Source: Gammaproteobacteria bacterium
GTDB taxonomy: Bacteria > Pseudomonadota > Gammaproteobacteria > SZUA-152
Length of the DNA: 64,000 bases
Direction of reading: 5' to 3'
Assembly: GCA_029882975.1 (NCBI GenBank)
Contig: JAOUJW010000020.1
Span: 27,012-91,011 of the forward strand
The notes below the pieces were generated by a model, which searched no databases, was not told the DNA's origin, and saw only the letters and a list, made by a program, of their open reading frames with translations. Positions 54,789-62,831 of this stretch are shown one piece after another (the first letter of the stretch is position 1; each line of letters opens with the position of its first letter). The position numbers and the translations under genes are program-made.

Positions 54789-55742
54789 TTACAAGGCGAC
54801 CACATCACGGCGTAGGGCAGCTCCAATTGCCATGGTCGCGTATGCCTGCACCTCGCGCTCCAAGCTTATATCGCTGCTGATGATGTCTCTCAAATCCAGC
54901 TCCCGACACTCCAGACCCAAATTGCTGGAGAGATATTGCGGTAAAACAGAATCGCTCCAAGGCAGGGGGCATAGCACCAGTCCGGCCACCGGCGGTCGGG
55001 AAAAATAGCGATCGTAGTAATCCAAGGAGCGTTGAACCTCCAACACAATGCGGTCCATATTCACTTGTACGCGCTCGAATGCCTCCGTGGATTCGGCAGC
55101 AGGCTCCGGATGCAATGTCGTGTGCCCAAATTCCAGCCCCCGCGCAAGATAGAGCGTCGATTCGCAGGTAATTGTAATCAGCCCGTGATTTTGTGCCAGA
55201 TAGACCAACACCACACCCTGCCGATCTTCCGGTAAACAGGAAGAAATGTTGCGTAGCACCAATTCGGGCACGTCTATCACATTCAAATTGGCGCGACAGG
55301 ACTGGAGTAACTCCACTTTCCGTTTGATAACGGACATACGGGCCACGACCACATACAAATGGTGTTTCCGATTGTCCGCTCCACTGGGAGGCATATCGAA
55401 CACATCCAACACGGCATCATCGATATGAAAATCCACCAAATCTTTAATCTGCCAACGTATTGCCGCCTTTAACTCGTTTGGCGGTACATCCGGGGCTTCT
55501 ACACTTAAAAGTTTGTAGTCGCCAAAATCCACCACCGAGGAACATTCTTCCTGTTTTAAAAAATTCCTGACTTTTTTGGTATTCAATTCTTGGTCAAATG
55601 AAAACCCGGGAAGCATTTCCAACTTTTTAAGTCGGGCGCCGCTCTCCTCGTGCTGCAAGCACACCATAGTAAGATTGGTGTCATGTAACACTAGAGAATA
55701 GTGATCTTTGTCCTGCTTGGGTAACAGTGAAAACATAAGCAT
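54789..55742 (-). CDS. MshI/PilM-like pilus biogenesis ATPase-fold protein
   Basis: A 317-residue protein resembling MSHA biogenesis protein MshI and, more distantly, PilM, an actin-like assembly protein of type IV pili. Landmarks: VPPNELKAAIRWQIKDLVDF, VVVARMSVIKRKVELL, IDVPELVLRNI and VQRSLDYYDRYFSRPPV. The ATG at 55736 may be the true start. No other pilus gene lies near, so it is either isolated from its partners or reused. It converges with glnG. Confidence 0.75.
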   Translation of the reverse strand: MLMFSLLPKQDKDHYSLVLHDTNLTMVCLQHEESGARLKKLEMLPGFSFDQELNTKKVRNFLKQEECSSVVDFGDYKLLSVEAPDVPPNELKAAIRWQIKDLVDFHIDDAVLDVFDMPPSGADNRKHHLYVVVARMSVIKRKVELLQSCRANLNVIDVPELVLRNISSCLPEDRQGVVLVYLAQNHGLITITCESTLYLARGLEFGHTTLHPEPAAESTEAFERVQVNMDRIVLEVQRSLDYYDRYFSRPPVAGLVLCPLPWSDSVLPQYLSSNLGLECRELDLRDIISSDISLEREVQAYATMAIGAALRRDVVAL

Positions 55743-56127
55743 CCTTAGGTTTGCTCAATTACTACAGGCCCCCTGCAACATTAGCGCCAGTCCTCCAGCC
55801 CAAAGCACCATTTGTCGGGACTGGTCTGGCCATCGAAAGATTTATACGTTAACTAACAATAAGTTACAACACGCCCCTCAATATTTCCATATAAACAATA
55901 CAGGATTCACCTTGGTTTCAACATGACTTTTATGTTAATTTGCACTTAAGAAACGGACATTCGTTGCAAAAAGCACCTGGGAAACACAGGACATAACAAT
56001 AACTAAAACTAAGCGATACACACGGGACCGATAATGGATCAATCCACCACGCTGTATTCGGTTTTTACGGAAATCCAAACCCAGGTAACAAAGTAAGTGT
56101 AAAGTAATGAATATCAGGGGACATGTT
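55743..56127. other. Intergenic stretch without a convincing gene
   Basis: About 385 AT-rich bases between divergent genes. A 20-codon frame (56034-56096) with a GGGAC before its ATG is the only candidate and is too short to call. The promoters of the flanking genes must lie here; I see no consensus sigma-70 element. Confidence 0.5.
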
Positions 56128-56466
56128 ATGATAAGAGTAAAAGCAACTTCAAAAACCGTTTGGATTTTGGCCTTCACTCTATTATTATCACTGCCGTTTA
56201 GCAGCCAAGCTGACAATTATCTCGATGAACTGGAAAAAGAAGCGCAACGTAGCGCTACAAAGTCCAATGCCAAGCTTCCTCCGGTGAAAGCCGAAAAATT
56301 GCAAGAGTTTACTCAGCTATTAAAATTCGAACGACCGGCCACGTATAAGTTCTTTAGAAAACTAAGCCTTGAAAACAAGAGCCAGGTGTTGGCGACCTAC
56401 GGCGAAGACAAAAAATTGTCTGCGGCCAGCAAAAAAATCTTCGATCTCTACTTCGGTCAAAAATAA
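56128..56466 (+). CDS. Small exported helical protein
   Basis: About 112 residues from the ATG at 56128, which has AGGGGA upstream (the frame is open to 56107). A signal peptide (to about residue 28, ending SSQA-D) precedes a charged helical domain (YLDELEKEAQR, then KFERPATYKFFRKLS). No family was recognised by name. It is 80 nt before the exported rhodanese gene and may be co-expressed with it. Confidence 0.65.
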   Translation: MIRVKATSKTVWILAFTLLLSLPFSSQADNYLDELEKEAQRSATKSNAKLPPVKAEKLQEFTQLLKFERPATYKFFRKLSLENKSQVLATYGEDKKLSAASKKIFDLYFGQK

Positions 56467-56545
56467 TTCCCGTGTCCGGTTGTTGTTTATGGCGCCGGAC
56501 TGTGTTGAAATTGGCACATCAACGATATGATTGGGGGCTGTTGAT

Positions 56546-57256
56546 ATGCAGTATAACTATAAGAGCGTCGTCTCAATTGGAATAGCACTTTTCGTCAGTT
56601 TCACTCCCAACGCCTTTGGCTTGGATGTCAACATTGAAGCGGAAACGCCATTTGTTGAAACGGTGCACGAAGGGGAAATTGTTAGAATTCAACGTATACA
56701 GAACCAAAACAACGTTCTAACCGGCGGCTTTTCCAAAACTTCGAGAAAATGCCCGCCGTTTTGCATCCAACCTATGCATGTGGCACCGGGTGTCAACACC
56801 ATTGGAGAACTGGAATTACTTCAATTTGTAAAAAATCAGCTTAACAATGGAACCGGCGTTTTAGTAGATGCACGCACACCCAGTTGGCACCAAAAAGGCA
56901 CCATACCGGGTTCTATCAATATTCCTTTCACCACCTTTGATGACGATCAGGACGATCTGGTCAAAAGTGTCGCATTGGGCAAATTAGGCGTGAAAAAACA
57001 CGCCCGACCGAGCTTTGTGAAAAAACTTTGGAACTCGGTACTAAAACTGACCGGGATGCAAAAGTCCGCCAAATGGGACTTTACTGACGCGAAAGATGTT
57101 TTATTGTGGTGTAACGGCATGTGGTGCGGTCAATCACCCAGAGCCATAAAAGGACTGATCAGAATGGGTTACCCACCGGAAAAATTACACTATTATCGCG
57201 GCGGCATGCAGTCCTGGCAGTTGTTGGGACTCACGGTAGTAGTACCCAAACAGTAA
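56546..57256 (+). CDS. Exported rhodanese-domain protein
   Basis: About 236 residues from the ATG at 56546 (TTG 56531 is an alternative), with a signal peptide ending near NAFG-L. The rhodanese domain (about 90-230) has VLVDARTPSWHQKGTIPGS and the active-site loop LLWCNGMWCGQSPRAIKGL, with two Cys five apart; the first is the normal persulfide position. Rhodaneses move sulfane sulfur between thiol acceptors. Location in the periplasm and nearby sulfur-related genes fit an envelope sulfur-handling role. Confidence 0.85.
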   Translation: MQYNYKSVVSIGIALFVSFTPNAFGLDVNIEAETPFVETVHEGEIVRIQRIQNQNNVLTGGFSKTSRKCPPFCIQPMHVAPGVNTIGELELLQFVKNQLNNGTGVLVDARTPSWHQKGTIPGSINIPFTTFDDDQDDLVKSVALGKLGVKKHARPSFVKKLWNSVLKLTGMQKSAKWDFTDAKDVLLWCNGMWCGQSPRAIKGLIRMGYPPEKLHYYRGGMQSWQLLGLTVVVPKQ

Positions 57257-57279
57257 AGGTAATTAAACAGCGCCACGTT

Positions 57280-57831
57280 CTAGATGGCGCTGTTTATATG
57301 CTGCAGCGGCAATGCTGTGTACTGCAGTTCTACACGACCATCCAGCCCCGAATTACCGGCATCCACCATTATCTGCTCCGGCGGAGCACCATAACGCAGC
57401 AAACTTTGAAACACGGTTTCAGACCGCTGCCGATTCAGTTGATCCAATCCATCCAGAGCAACGGATTCCACAGTGTGGCTGACAATCAGCAACAAGCCGG
57501 GGTTGGCCGCCAGGAATTTCGCATGCTGGCGCAAGATCCGCAGATCACTGCTACCGATTTCGTACTGACCCGTCGCAAAATTCAACACACATGCTTGGGG
57601 TACTCCCGGGGCCTTGGGCATATGGCGAGTCTCAGTAACCAGAGGACTGATCAAGTCTGCAAAGCGAGGATGAGCGTAATCCTCAATAATCGCCTGAACC
57701 TTAGTGGCATTTGCAGCATCGTCCAGGGATGTTTCAGACGCTTTGGGCTCACTGGAAAACAAAGCCAACAATGCCAGCGGGAAAGCAATCAGCAAAAACG
57801 TATCCACTATTCGAGTCATATTAAAAGTCAT
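57280..57831 (-). CDS. OmpA-like C-terminal domain protein
   Basis: About 183 residues from the ATG at 57831 (GGGAGAAAGG upstream). An N-terminal hydrophobic helix (about 5-25) is followed by a linker and, from about 85, a domain with ILRQHAKFLAANPGLLLIV, LDQLNRQRSETVFQSLL and RYGAPPEQI. These follow the OmpA peptidoglycan-binding pattern (NxxLSxxRA). The canonical Asp/Arg pair is partly changed. It may link membrane to cell wall. Confidence 0.65.
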   Translation of the reverse strand: MTFNMTRIVDTFLLIAFPLALLALFSSEPKASETSLDDAANATKVQAIIEDYAHPRFADLISPLVTETRHMPKAPGVPQACVLNFATGQYEIGSSDLRILRQHAKFLAANPGLLLIVSHTVESVALDGLDQLNRQRSETVFQSLLRYGAPPEQIMVDAGNSGLDGRVELQYTALPLQHINSAI

Positions 57832-57958
57832 GGCCTTTCTCCCATTTAAGTTCTTATGATGTATTAAACACGGGAAAAATATTTTTCCGGCGTTGGACAA
57901 GGGCCAAACGGTTATGAATTCTGATGAAATCTGACAGGCGTTAAGGCGGTACGGAGGC

Positions 57959-57984
57959 AAAAAAAAGCCCTGAGGTTCAGGGCT
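57959..57984 (-). terminator. Rho-independent terminator of the microprotein gene
   Basis: AGCCCTGA (57966-57973) and TCAGGGCT (57977-57984) form an 8-bp stem; eight T residues follow on the minus strand. It is about 55 nt past the 26-residue ORF. A shorter T-run makes it weakly active on the plus strand too. Confidence 0.85.
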
Positions 57985-58039
57985 TTTGCATGGGGGGATA
58001 CTACTTTTATTATAATTACCCTGCTAGAGGGAAAAATTC

Positions 58040-58120
58040 TTAAGATTTGAATGCATCTTTGATGACCGTCAGCAAAATAATTCCCGCTACAGTGAATGCA
58101 ATAACGTAACCGTAATCCAT
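58040..58120 (-). CDS. 26-residue single-helix membrane microprotein
   Basis: The peptide begins MDYGYVIAFTV, continues AGIILLTVIKDA and ends FKS: one membrane helix with a short basic tail. The case for a real gene is unusually complete: GAGGAG six bases before the ATG, a consensus sigma-70 promoter 75-100 nt upstream, leader hairpins, and a perfect terminator after it. Small subunits of oxidases or transporters look like this, but no partner can be named. It could also be a small RNA with a short frame. Confidence 0.7.
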   Translation of the reverse strand: MDYGYVIAFTVAGIILLTVIKDAFKS

Positions 58121-58193
58121 AACCACTCCTCTATAAACATTTAATCCACGCGAGCATCGCGTAGGACAATGCCTACACATACCGCATTTCAAA

Positions 58194-58222
58194 AATATAT
58201 GACACTATTATTTCCATGTCAA
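58194..58222 (-). promoter_or_regulatory. Consensus sigma-70 promoter of the microprotein gene
   Basis: The minus strand reads TTGACA (58222-58217), a 17-bp spacer, then TATATT (58199-58194). The transcript would start near 58187. Its leader of about 65 nt contains two short hairpins, GTAGG/CCTAC and CGCGA/TCGCG. Confidence 0.75.
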
Positions 58223-58354
58223 TATAGTGGTTATAAAGAGTTTATATGGCTAATTTCCTGATTATTTAACTAAAATATTTTTATTCTTTGATATTCATTG
58301 GTTTTTTATATGGATATAAATTGAGCAATAAAATCATTTTATTGAACAACATTT

Positions 58355-59317
58355 TTACTGAAATTCCTGCTTCTCTACTTCCAAAAACATCCGATTTACA
58401 TTAATCCCAAAGCGCTCCTTAAATCCCGACATGGAGCGATACTGACCCACGTCGATTTTGTCTTTCATTTCATAATCAGCCAAACCCTGCTCGAAGAATT
58501 TTTCCACCTGTTGTTGCAACAGCGTCAAGTAGTTGCGCATGTATTGAATCCCCTGCTTATCAGTCACAGGGCCATGACCGGGAATCACATGCATAACATC
58601 GAGATTAATTAGCTCATCCAAAGCCCTGGCATTACCTAAGGGGCTGGCATCCTGAAAACCGGGGGTACGCAAATAAAATAGCACGTCGCCGGCGATCAGA
58701 ATTTTTTCCTGAGGTAAGTGCAATATTAAATCACCTTGAGTGTGGGCATGGGGTGGATGCAACACTTTGATTTCCACACCACCAACGGTGAAGGTTTCAC
58801 CCCCTTGCAGTGCGGTGGTTGGCAACACAACTTTGGTGCCCTTGTTGCCACCTTTGGTCATATCCGCAATTATTTTCAGCCAGCGCTCACCGATCTCTGC
58901 AGCCGTGTCTAACATATAAGCATGACCCAATAACTTGGGAGGAGGTGATAACTCTGCGAATGCATGGTTACCCATCCAGTGGTCCGCATGATGATGGGTG
59001 TTAAATACATGGGATACCGGCTTATCACTCACTTTGCGAATTTGTTCCAGTATCATTCGCCCCACCTGCAGAGACCCTCCGGGATCAACCACAACGACAG
59101 ACGTGTCTGTCACAATAAACACACTGTTACAAATAAATCCGGTATTGGTTTCATTGGGCACATCCATGTCCCCTACCAAAGCAAACACTCGGGGGGACAC
59201 CTGATTGACGTTGGGGTTGTGCAAGCCCGGGGTTTGGTTTTGCGCCGCAAATGCGACTCCCGCTACGATCATGTAGATCACAGTCAATAAAATAAAACCG
59301 ATTTTTTTCCGCCTCAC
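58355..59317 (-). CDS. Exported metallo-beta-lactamase-fold hydrolase
   Basis: A 320-residue protein. The signal peptide (about 1-24, ending AFA-AQ) puts it in the periplasm. Metal ligands: FNTHHHADHWMGNHAF (HxHxDH), PHAHTQGD with a His, ILIAGDVLFY with the bridging Asp, and VIPGHGPVT. The layout resembles SoxH-like and quinoprotein-associated hydrolases. The substrate is unknown; thioester or glutathione conjugates are possible. It precedes the hemerythrin gene region with a gap of 180 nt. Confidence 0.88.
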   Translation of the reverse strand: MRRKKIGFILLTVIYMIVAGVAFAAQNQTPGLHNPNVNQVSPRVFALVGDMDVPNETNTGFICNSVFIVTDTSVVVVDPGGSLQVGRMILEQIRKVSDKPVSHVFNTHHHADHWMGNHAFAELSPPPKLLGHAYMLDTAAEIGERWLKIIADMTKGGNKGTKVVLPTTALQGGETFTVGGVEIKVLHPPHAHTQGDLILHLPQEKILIAGDVLFYLRTPGFQDASPLGNARALDELINLDVMHVIPGHGPVTDKQGIQYMRNYLTLLQQQVEKFFEQGLADYEMKDKIDVGQYRSMSGFKERFGINVNRMFLEVEKQEFQ

Positions 59318-59498
59318 GATCCGCCTCCTAGAATTGCAGCCAAAATTTATTACACAAAAGTAGCCTAGTTGCTCCTGGCGGGGTAAGAGCTAAAAGAAAA
59401 AATGACAATAAGGTGACAATAATTCAATGTCGGAGTGAAGGAATGAAAGGTGGGTGGTTATTTACATAACCACCCGAGGACAAGTCCCAGCAAAAAGA

Positions 59499-59906
59499 TC
59501 AGTGCATACCATGTTGGTTTAAGTGTGAACTATACTTGGTATCCACCCCTTTAATATGACCTTCTAACCAGTCCTTGAGAAAACCAATTGCATTTTCCGC
59601 AGCTCCGGATTTTCCTGCATTGATATCCGAATACAGCGTTTGGGCTCGATCCACCAGAGTTGAATGCAACAGCATGTGCTTTTCTATATCAGGGTAACCG
59701 TATTTTTTTAAATAGTGCTCCTCAATTTTAAAATGTGTCTGGGTGTAATCCAGCACTTGTTTGAACACCGTCGATAACGTGCTCGTATCCTTTTTAGCTT
59801 GCACTACATCATAGAACTTGTTAATAATGGCGAACAAGTTTTGGTGTTGCGTATCCAGCATGTCGACGTTAACGCTATAGGATTTATCCCAATTTATTTT
59901 TTCCAT
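59499..59906 (-). CDS. Bacteriohemerythrin
   Basis: A 135-residue oxygen-binding di-iron protein from the ATG at 59906, with AGGAGAAAG upstream. Metal ligands in order: DTQHQNLF, THFKIEEHYLKKYGYP (HxxxE), KHMLLHSTLV and HIKGVDTKY (HxxxxD), the typical four-helix arrangement. It may store or sense oxygen or protect enzymes. It lies between the metallo-hydrolase and a potassium channel. Confidence 0.94.
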   Translation of the reverse strand: MEKINWDKSYSVNVDMLDTQHQNLFAIINKFYDVVQAKKDTSTLSTVFKQVLDYTQTHFKIEEHYLKKYGYPDIEKHMLLHSTLVDRAQTLYSDINAGKSGAAENAIGFLKDWLEGHIKGVDTKYSSHLNQHGMH

Positions 59907-60036
59907 TGCTTTCTCCTGCAAGATTCATTTCACAGTGAAAATTACGGGATTTCAGCCTCAATCTTTAACAAAGTTTTAACAAAAAAATATGAGAAATCCT
60001 AAACATCTCCAACCATTAACCTAGTATTTCTCTATG

Positions 60037-60765
60037 TTATTTAAATTTGCCTTCATTGCGCACCTGAGATAATGCGGAGGCCAGCAAACCGGTAGGCACA
60101 GCCACTACTCCAAGCCCGACCATTAGAACAAAAAAGGTAAACACACGCCCACCTATGGTGACAGGGTACATATCACCATAACCCACCGTGGTTAATGTTG
60201 TCACCGCCCACCAAAGGCTATGAAACACCGACTGATAATGTTGCGGTTGAGCCGCGCTCTCAAAGTAATAAATGCCCACTGCAGACAGATACAACACAAT
60301 CAACGTAACAAAACCAAACAGCACTAATTCCTCTTTCACCAGAAGCAACGCCCTGCGGTAGCGCTTCACGGCCTGACTGTATTTCAACAGTTTCAGAATT
60401 CTCACCAGCCGCAAAAACCGGAATACCCGTACCGTACGTAAATCCAAACCGGTCGCCAAATAAAAGGGTAGTATGGCGATCAAATCCACTAAACCAAAAA
60501 AACTAAATATAAATTTGAGTTTCTGAGGAGCGACATAAATCCGCAAAACATACTCTAGGGAAAATACGGCGACAGTGAACACTTCTATCCACTGCAACCA
60601 TTGTTTGGTCCATGGCGACAAATCGGGCAGAGTGTCGACCGAAAATGTAATTAAGGATAGAATGATTAGAAACTGCACAGAAAAGGTAAACACACGGCCG
60701 GATAGGTGTTCCGTACTGTTCACCATTTGTGCAATGATGCGTTTTTCCAATATTGCCATCGGCAC
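60037..60765 (-). CDS. Voltage-gated-type potassium channel
   Basis: A 242-residue six-helix ion transporter. S4 has regular Arg spacing (RTVRVFRFLRLVRILK, near residues 107-122) and the pore carries the TTVGYGD selectivity filter (near 196-202). There is no long C-terminal RCK domain. It matches small bacterial Kv-like channels. Probably monocistronic. Confidence 0.93.
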   Translation of the reverse strand: MPMAILEKRIIAQMVNSTEHLSGRVFTFSVQFLIILSLITFSVDTLPDLSPWTKQWLQWIEVFTVAVFSLEYVLRIYVAPQKLKFIFSFFGLVDLIAILPFYLATGLDLRTVRVFRFLRLVRILKLLKYSQAVKRYRRALLLVKEELVLFGFVTLIVLYLSAVGIYYFESAAQPQHYQSVFHSLWWAVTTLTTVGYGDMYPVTIGGRVFTFFVLMVGLGVVAVPTGLLASALSQVRNEGKFK

Positions 60766-60840
60766 TATCTCCAGAGTCTGAGAAGCGCCTAATTTTGAAG
60801 CATGGAACCTATTTTAACAAATAGCCGGGCAAGCACACCC

Positions 60841-61551
60841 TCACACCTTAATATAGGTCCATCCAGTCTTGATGCGTCTTACAATTCGGTCCAGGGCCGT
60901 AGGTACCAGAACCGCTTCGGGTAATAATTCAATTGGTCGTCCTTCCCGTTGTCGCGCATTTTCTCTGGACTGGCCACATGCCAGGAAAGTCACGTTATCG
61001 TAGGTACTGGCCAGATACCGTACTTTCAATGCAAAAGGCGAGCTTTGTCTCAATACATCCAAGCCTTTGGAGTTCACCACAATTTCTACATCCAAGGGCG
61101 AGTGTAACTGCCGATGCTTGAGCAATAAACGCTCCGCCTCTACCAATGCCAACTCGACACTGGGGGCATCCATGGTACTGACATGAAACAGCACCTTTTG
61201 TTTTGAATCAGCATACTGTAACGCTTTCTCCGCAGCCACTTGCAACGGAGTTGTAACAACACTGAGATGCAACCACCATCCCAGGCTAAATCCCAATACC
61301 AGCAATACGCCGGCGGCAAACGTAATTTTTGCCCTGTTACGCGAGTTACGCTGAGGTGTCAACAAAGGTTGAGGCGGGCTATTATAAACCAGACTCACCA
61401 TCTCTTTGATACCGCGCAATTGATTGACTCTATCCCGTAGCTCGGTATCTTTTTGCATTAGAACTAACATCCGCGCACGTTCTTCCGGGGCCAATTGGGC
61501 ATCGATAAATGCATTTATTTTTTCATCAGAGATCAAATCATCTCGACTCAT
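60841..61551 (-). CDS. Anti-sigma factor with C-terminal DsrE-like domain
   Basis: A 236-residue one-pass membrane protein. Residues 1-60 (SDEKINAFIDAQLAPEERAR) look like an anti-sigma domain of the non-zinc kind: there is no HxxxCxxC. A helix near 75-98 (FAAGVLLVLGFSLGWWL) is followed by a DsrE/F-like domain (about 108-236: VLFHVSTMDAPS, DVEIVVNSKGLDVL, NVTFLACGQS, GWTYIKV). That half aligns with the secreted protein at 62296-62742, including the ACG Cys. It overlaps the sigma gene by 4 nt (ATGA), so the pair is translated together. Confidence 0.8.
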   Translation of the reverse strand: MSRDDLISDEKINAFIDAQLAPEERARMLVLMQKDTELRDRVNQLRGIKEMVSLVYNSPPQPLLTPQRNSRNRAKITFAAGVLLVLGFSLGWWLHLSVVTTPLQVAAEKALQYADSKQKVLFHVSTMDAPSVELALVEAERLLLKHRQLHSPLDVEIVVNSKGLDVLRQSSPFALKVRYLASTYDNVTFLACGQSRENARQREGRPIELLPEAVLVPTALDRIVRRIKTGWTYIKV

Positions 61552-62105
61552 TTTATTCTCCGAACATGTTCACTGCTTTTGACTGCATTAGGTTTACTCG
61601 TAATATCCATCGTTTCAAACACGACTTTTAATTTATTTCTGGCCCGACACACCCGGCTCATGACCGTGCCTATGGGCACACCAACAATTTCCGCCACTTC
61701 GCTGTAACTAAAACCTTCCAAATCGATCAGCGTAATAATCTGACGCTGCTCCAGAGGCAACTGAGTCAAAGCGCTCTGCACTTTACGCACCACTTCATTT
61801 TGGTACTGGTCCGTTTCCGGGGTGCGGTAATCCACCAACTGATGTTCATCGGTCAACTCCTGTAAGTGTTTGTTTTGCCTGCAGACGTCATACCAACAAT
61901 TGGAGAGAATCCGAAACAACCAAGCATCCAGGGCCTGAATGTCTTGTAACTGCTTATACTTACGTATTGCCCGACTGGCAGTTTCCTGAACCAGATCCCT
62001 AGACAAATGGGGATCATGAGTCCAGGCATAGGCCACCCGATACATTCGGTCCCAGCGAGACTCTATTTGTTCTAAAACACGTTTTTTAAAAAATATGGGA
62101 TTCAT
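61548..62105 (-). CDS. ECF RNA polymerase sigma factor
   Basis: A 185-residue sigma-70 family protein with regions 2 and 4 only: AYAWTHDPHLSRDLVQET (2.1/2.2), ALDAWLFRILSNCWYDVCR (2.3/2.4), then QLPLEQRQIITLIDLEGFSY and VAEIVGVPIGTVMSRVCRAR (region 4 helix-turn-helix). It is followed directly by the DsrE-type anti-sigma gene and preceded by a promoter that matches the one of the divergent DsrE gene. So it probably activates itself. Confidence 0.93.
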   Translation of the reverse strand: MNPIFFKKRVLEQIESRWDRMYRVAYAWTHDPHLSRDLVQETASRAIRKYKQLQDIQALDAWLFRILSNCWYDVCRQNKHLQELTDEHQLVDYRTPETDQYQNEVVRKVQSALTQLPLEQRQIITLIDLEGFSYSEVAEIVGVPIGTVMSRVCRARNKLKVVFETMDITSKPNAVKSSEHVRRIK

Positions 62106-62129
62106 TTATTAGCCTTGTCTTCATATTAA

Positions 62130-62154
62130 GACGTAGTTTCATCAGAATTATTCC
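62130..62154 (-). promoter_or_regulatory. ECF-type promoter of the sigma/anti-sigma operon
   Basis: The minus strand reads GGAAT (62154-62150), 16 nt, then CGTC (62133-62130), with matching flanks GGAATAA and CGTCT. It gives a leader of about 20 nt before the sigma ATG. The same elements occur 28 bp away on the other strand. Confidence 0.7.
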
Positions 62155-62182
62155 AAAAAAATACATTTTTTTCACAATGGCG

Positions 62183-62208
62183 GGAATAAAAACCAAGCTA
62201 GATGCGTC
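62183..62208 (+). promoter_or_regulatory. ECF-type promoter of the secreted DsrE gene
   Basis: GGAAT (62183-62187), 17 nt, CGTC (62205-62208), in the context GGAATAA and CGTCTA. The start is expected near 62215, about 80 nt before the ATG. It matches the divergent promoter in both boxes and differs only by one base in spacing. Confidence 0.72.
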
Positions 62209-62295
62209 TATTTAAAACACGTGCTACTATGCGCACGGTAATCATGTCAAATATTACTATTAAATGACTACGCCAACTTTTGGAGGGTAAACCTG

Positions 62296-62742
62296 ATGCA
62301 TTACACAAAACTATTACAAAACAAAGGGATAATCGCCGCACTACTGTTACTGTGTGCACCTATGCTGGCCGTTGCTGGTGACTTTGAAGCCAAGCACAAG
62401 CTGGTCATTCAAGTAAGTACCGATGACGCTCGCACCCAAAAAATCGCTTTGAACAATGCGGTAAATGTTCAAAAATTGTACGGAATGGACAATGTGGACG
62501 TTGAAATCGTTGCCTATGGACCCGGTCTGGGCTTACTGACGGCAAAAAGCAAAGAAGCCGGCCGTGTAAAAAGCCTGGCACAACAAAACATCACTTTCAG
62601 CGCTTGTGGCAACACCATGAAAAAAGTGGAAAAGAAAACCGGTAAAGCACCTAAATTGACCGAAGGTGTTAAAGTGGTTAATGCTGGCGTTGTCCGCATT
62701 ATGGAACTGCAATCTCAAGGATATGCTTATATCCGCCCTTAA
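62296..62742 (+). CDS. Exported DsrE-family protein
   Basis: A 148-residue protein. The signal peptide (about 1-27, ending AVAGD) is followed by a DsrE/F-like domain: LVIQVSTDDARTQKIALNNA, DVEIVAYGPGLGLL, NITFSACGNT with the single conserved Cys, and GYAYIRP at the end. DsrE-type proteins bind or relay sulfur; exported members are less understood. A GGAGG site precedes the ATG and a terminator follows. Its domain resembles the sensor half of the divergent anti-sigma factor. Confidence 0.88.
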   Translation: MHYTKLLQNKGIIAALLLLCAPMLAVAGDFEAKHKLVIQVSTDDARTQKIALNNAVNVQKLYGMDNVDVEIVAYGPGLGLLTAKSKEAGRVKSLAQQNITFSACGNTMKKVEKKTGKAPKLTEGVKVVNAGVVRIMELQSQGYAYIRP

Positions 62743-62768
62743 TCCGGGAAATTCCGTATTAGGATAGA

Positions 62769-62797
62769 ACCGCCACATTGCTATGTGGCGGTTTTTT
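62769..62797 (+). terminator. Rho-independent terminator of DsrE gene
   Basis: ACCGCCACA and TGTGGCGGT form a 9-bp stem with a 6-nt loop, then TTTTT, 27 nt after the stop. Confidence 0.92.
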
Positions 62798-62831
62798 AAT
62801 GCCTTTTCATTTATCCCAGCCAGAGCCAAGG

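Noticed and set aside
56034..56096. 20-codon ORF with a GGGAC before its ATG
   Set aside because: Too short, hydrophilic, no promoter or terminator and no sign of conservation.
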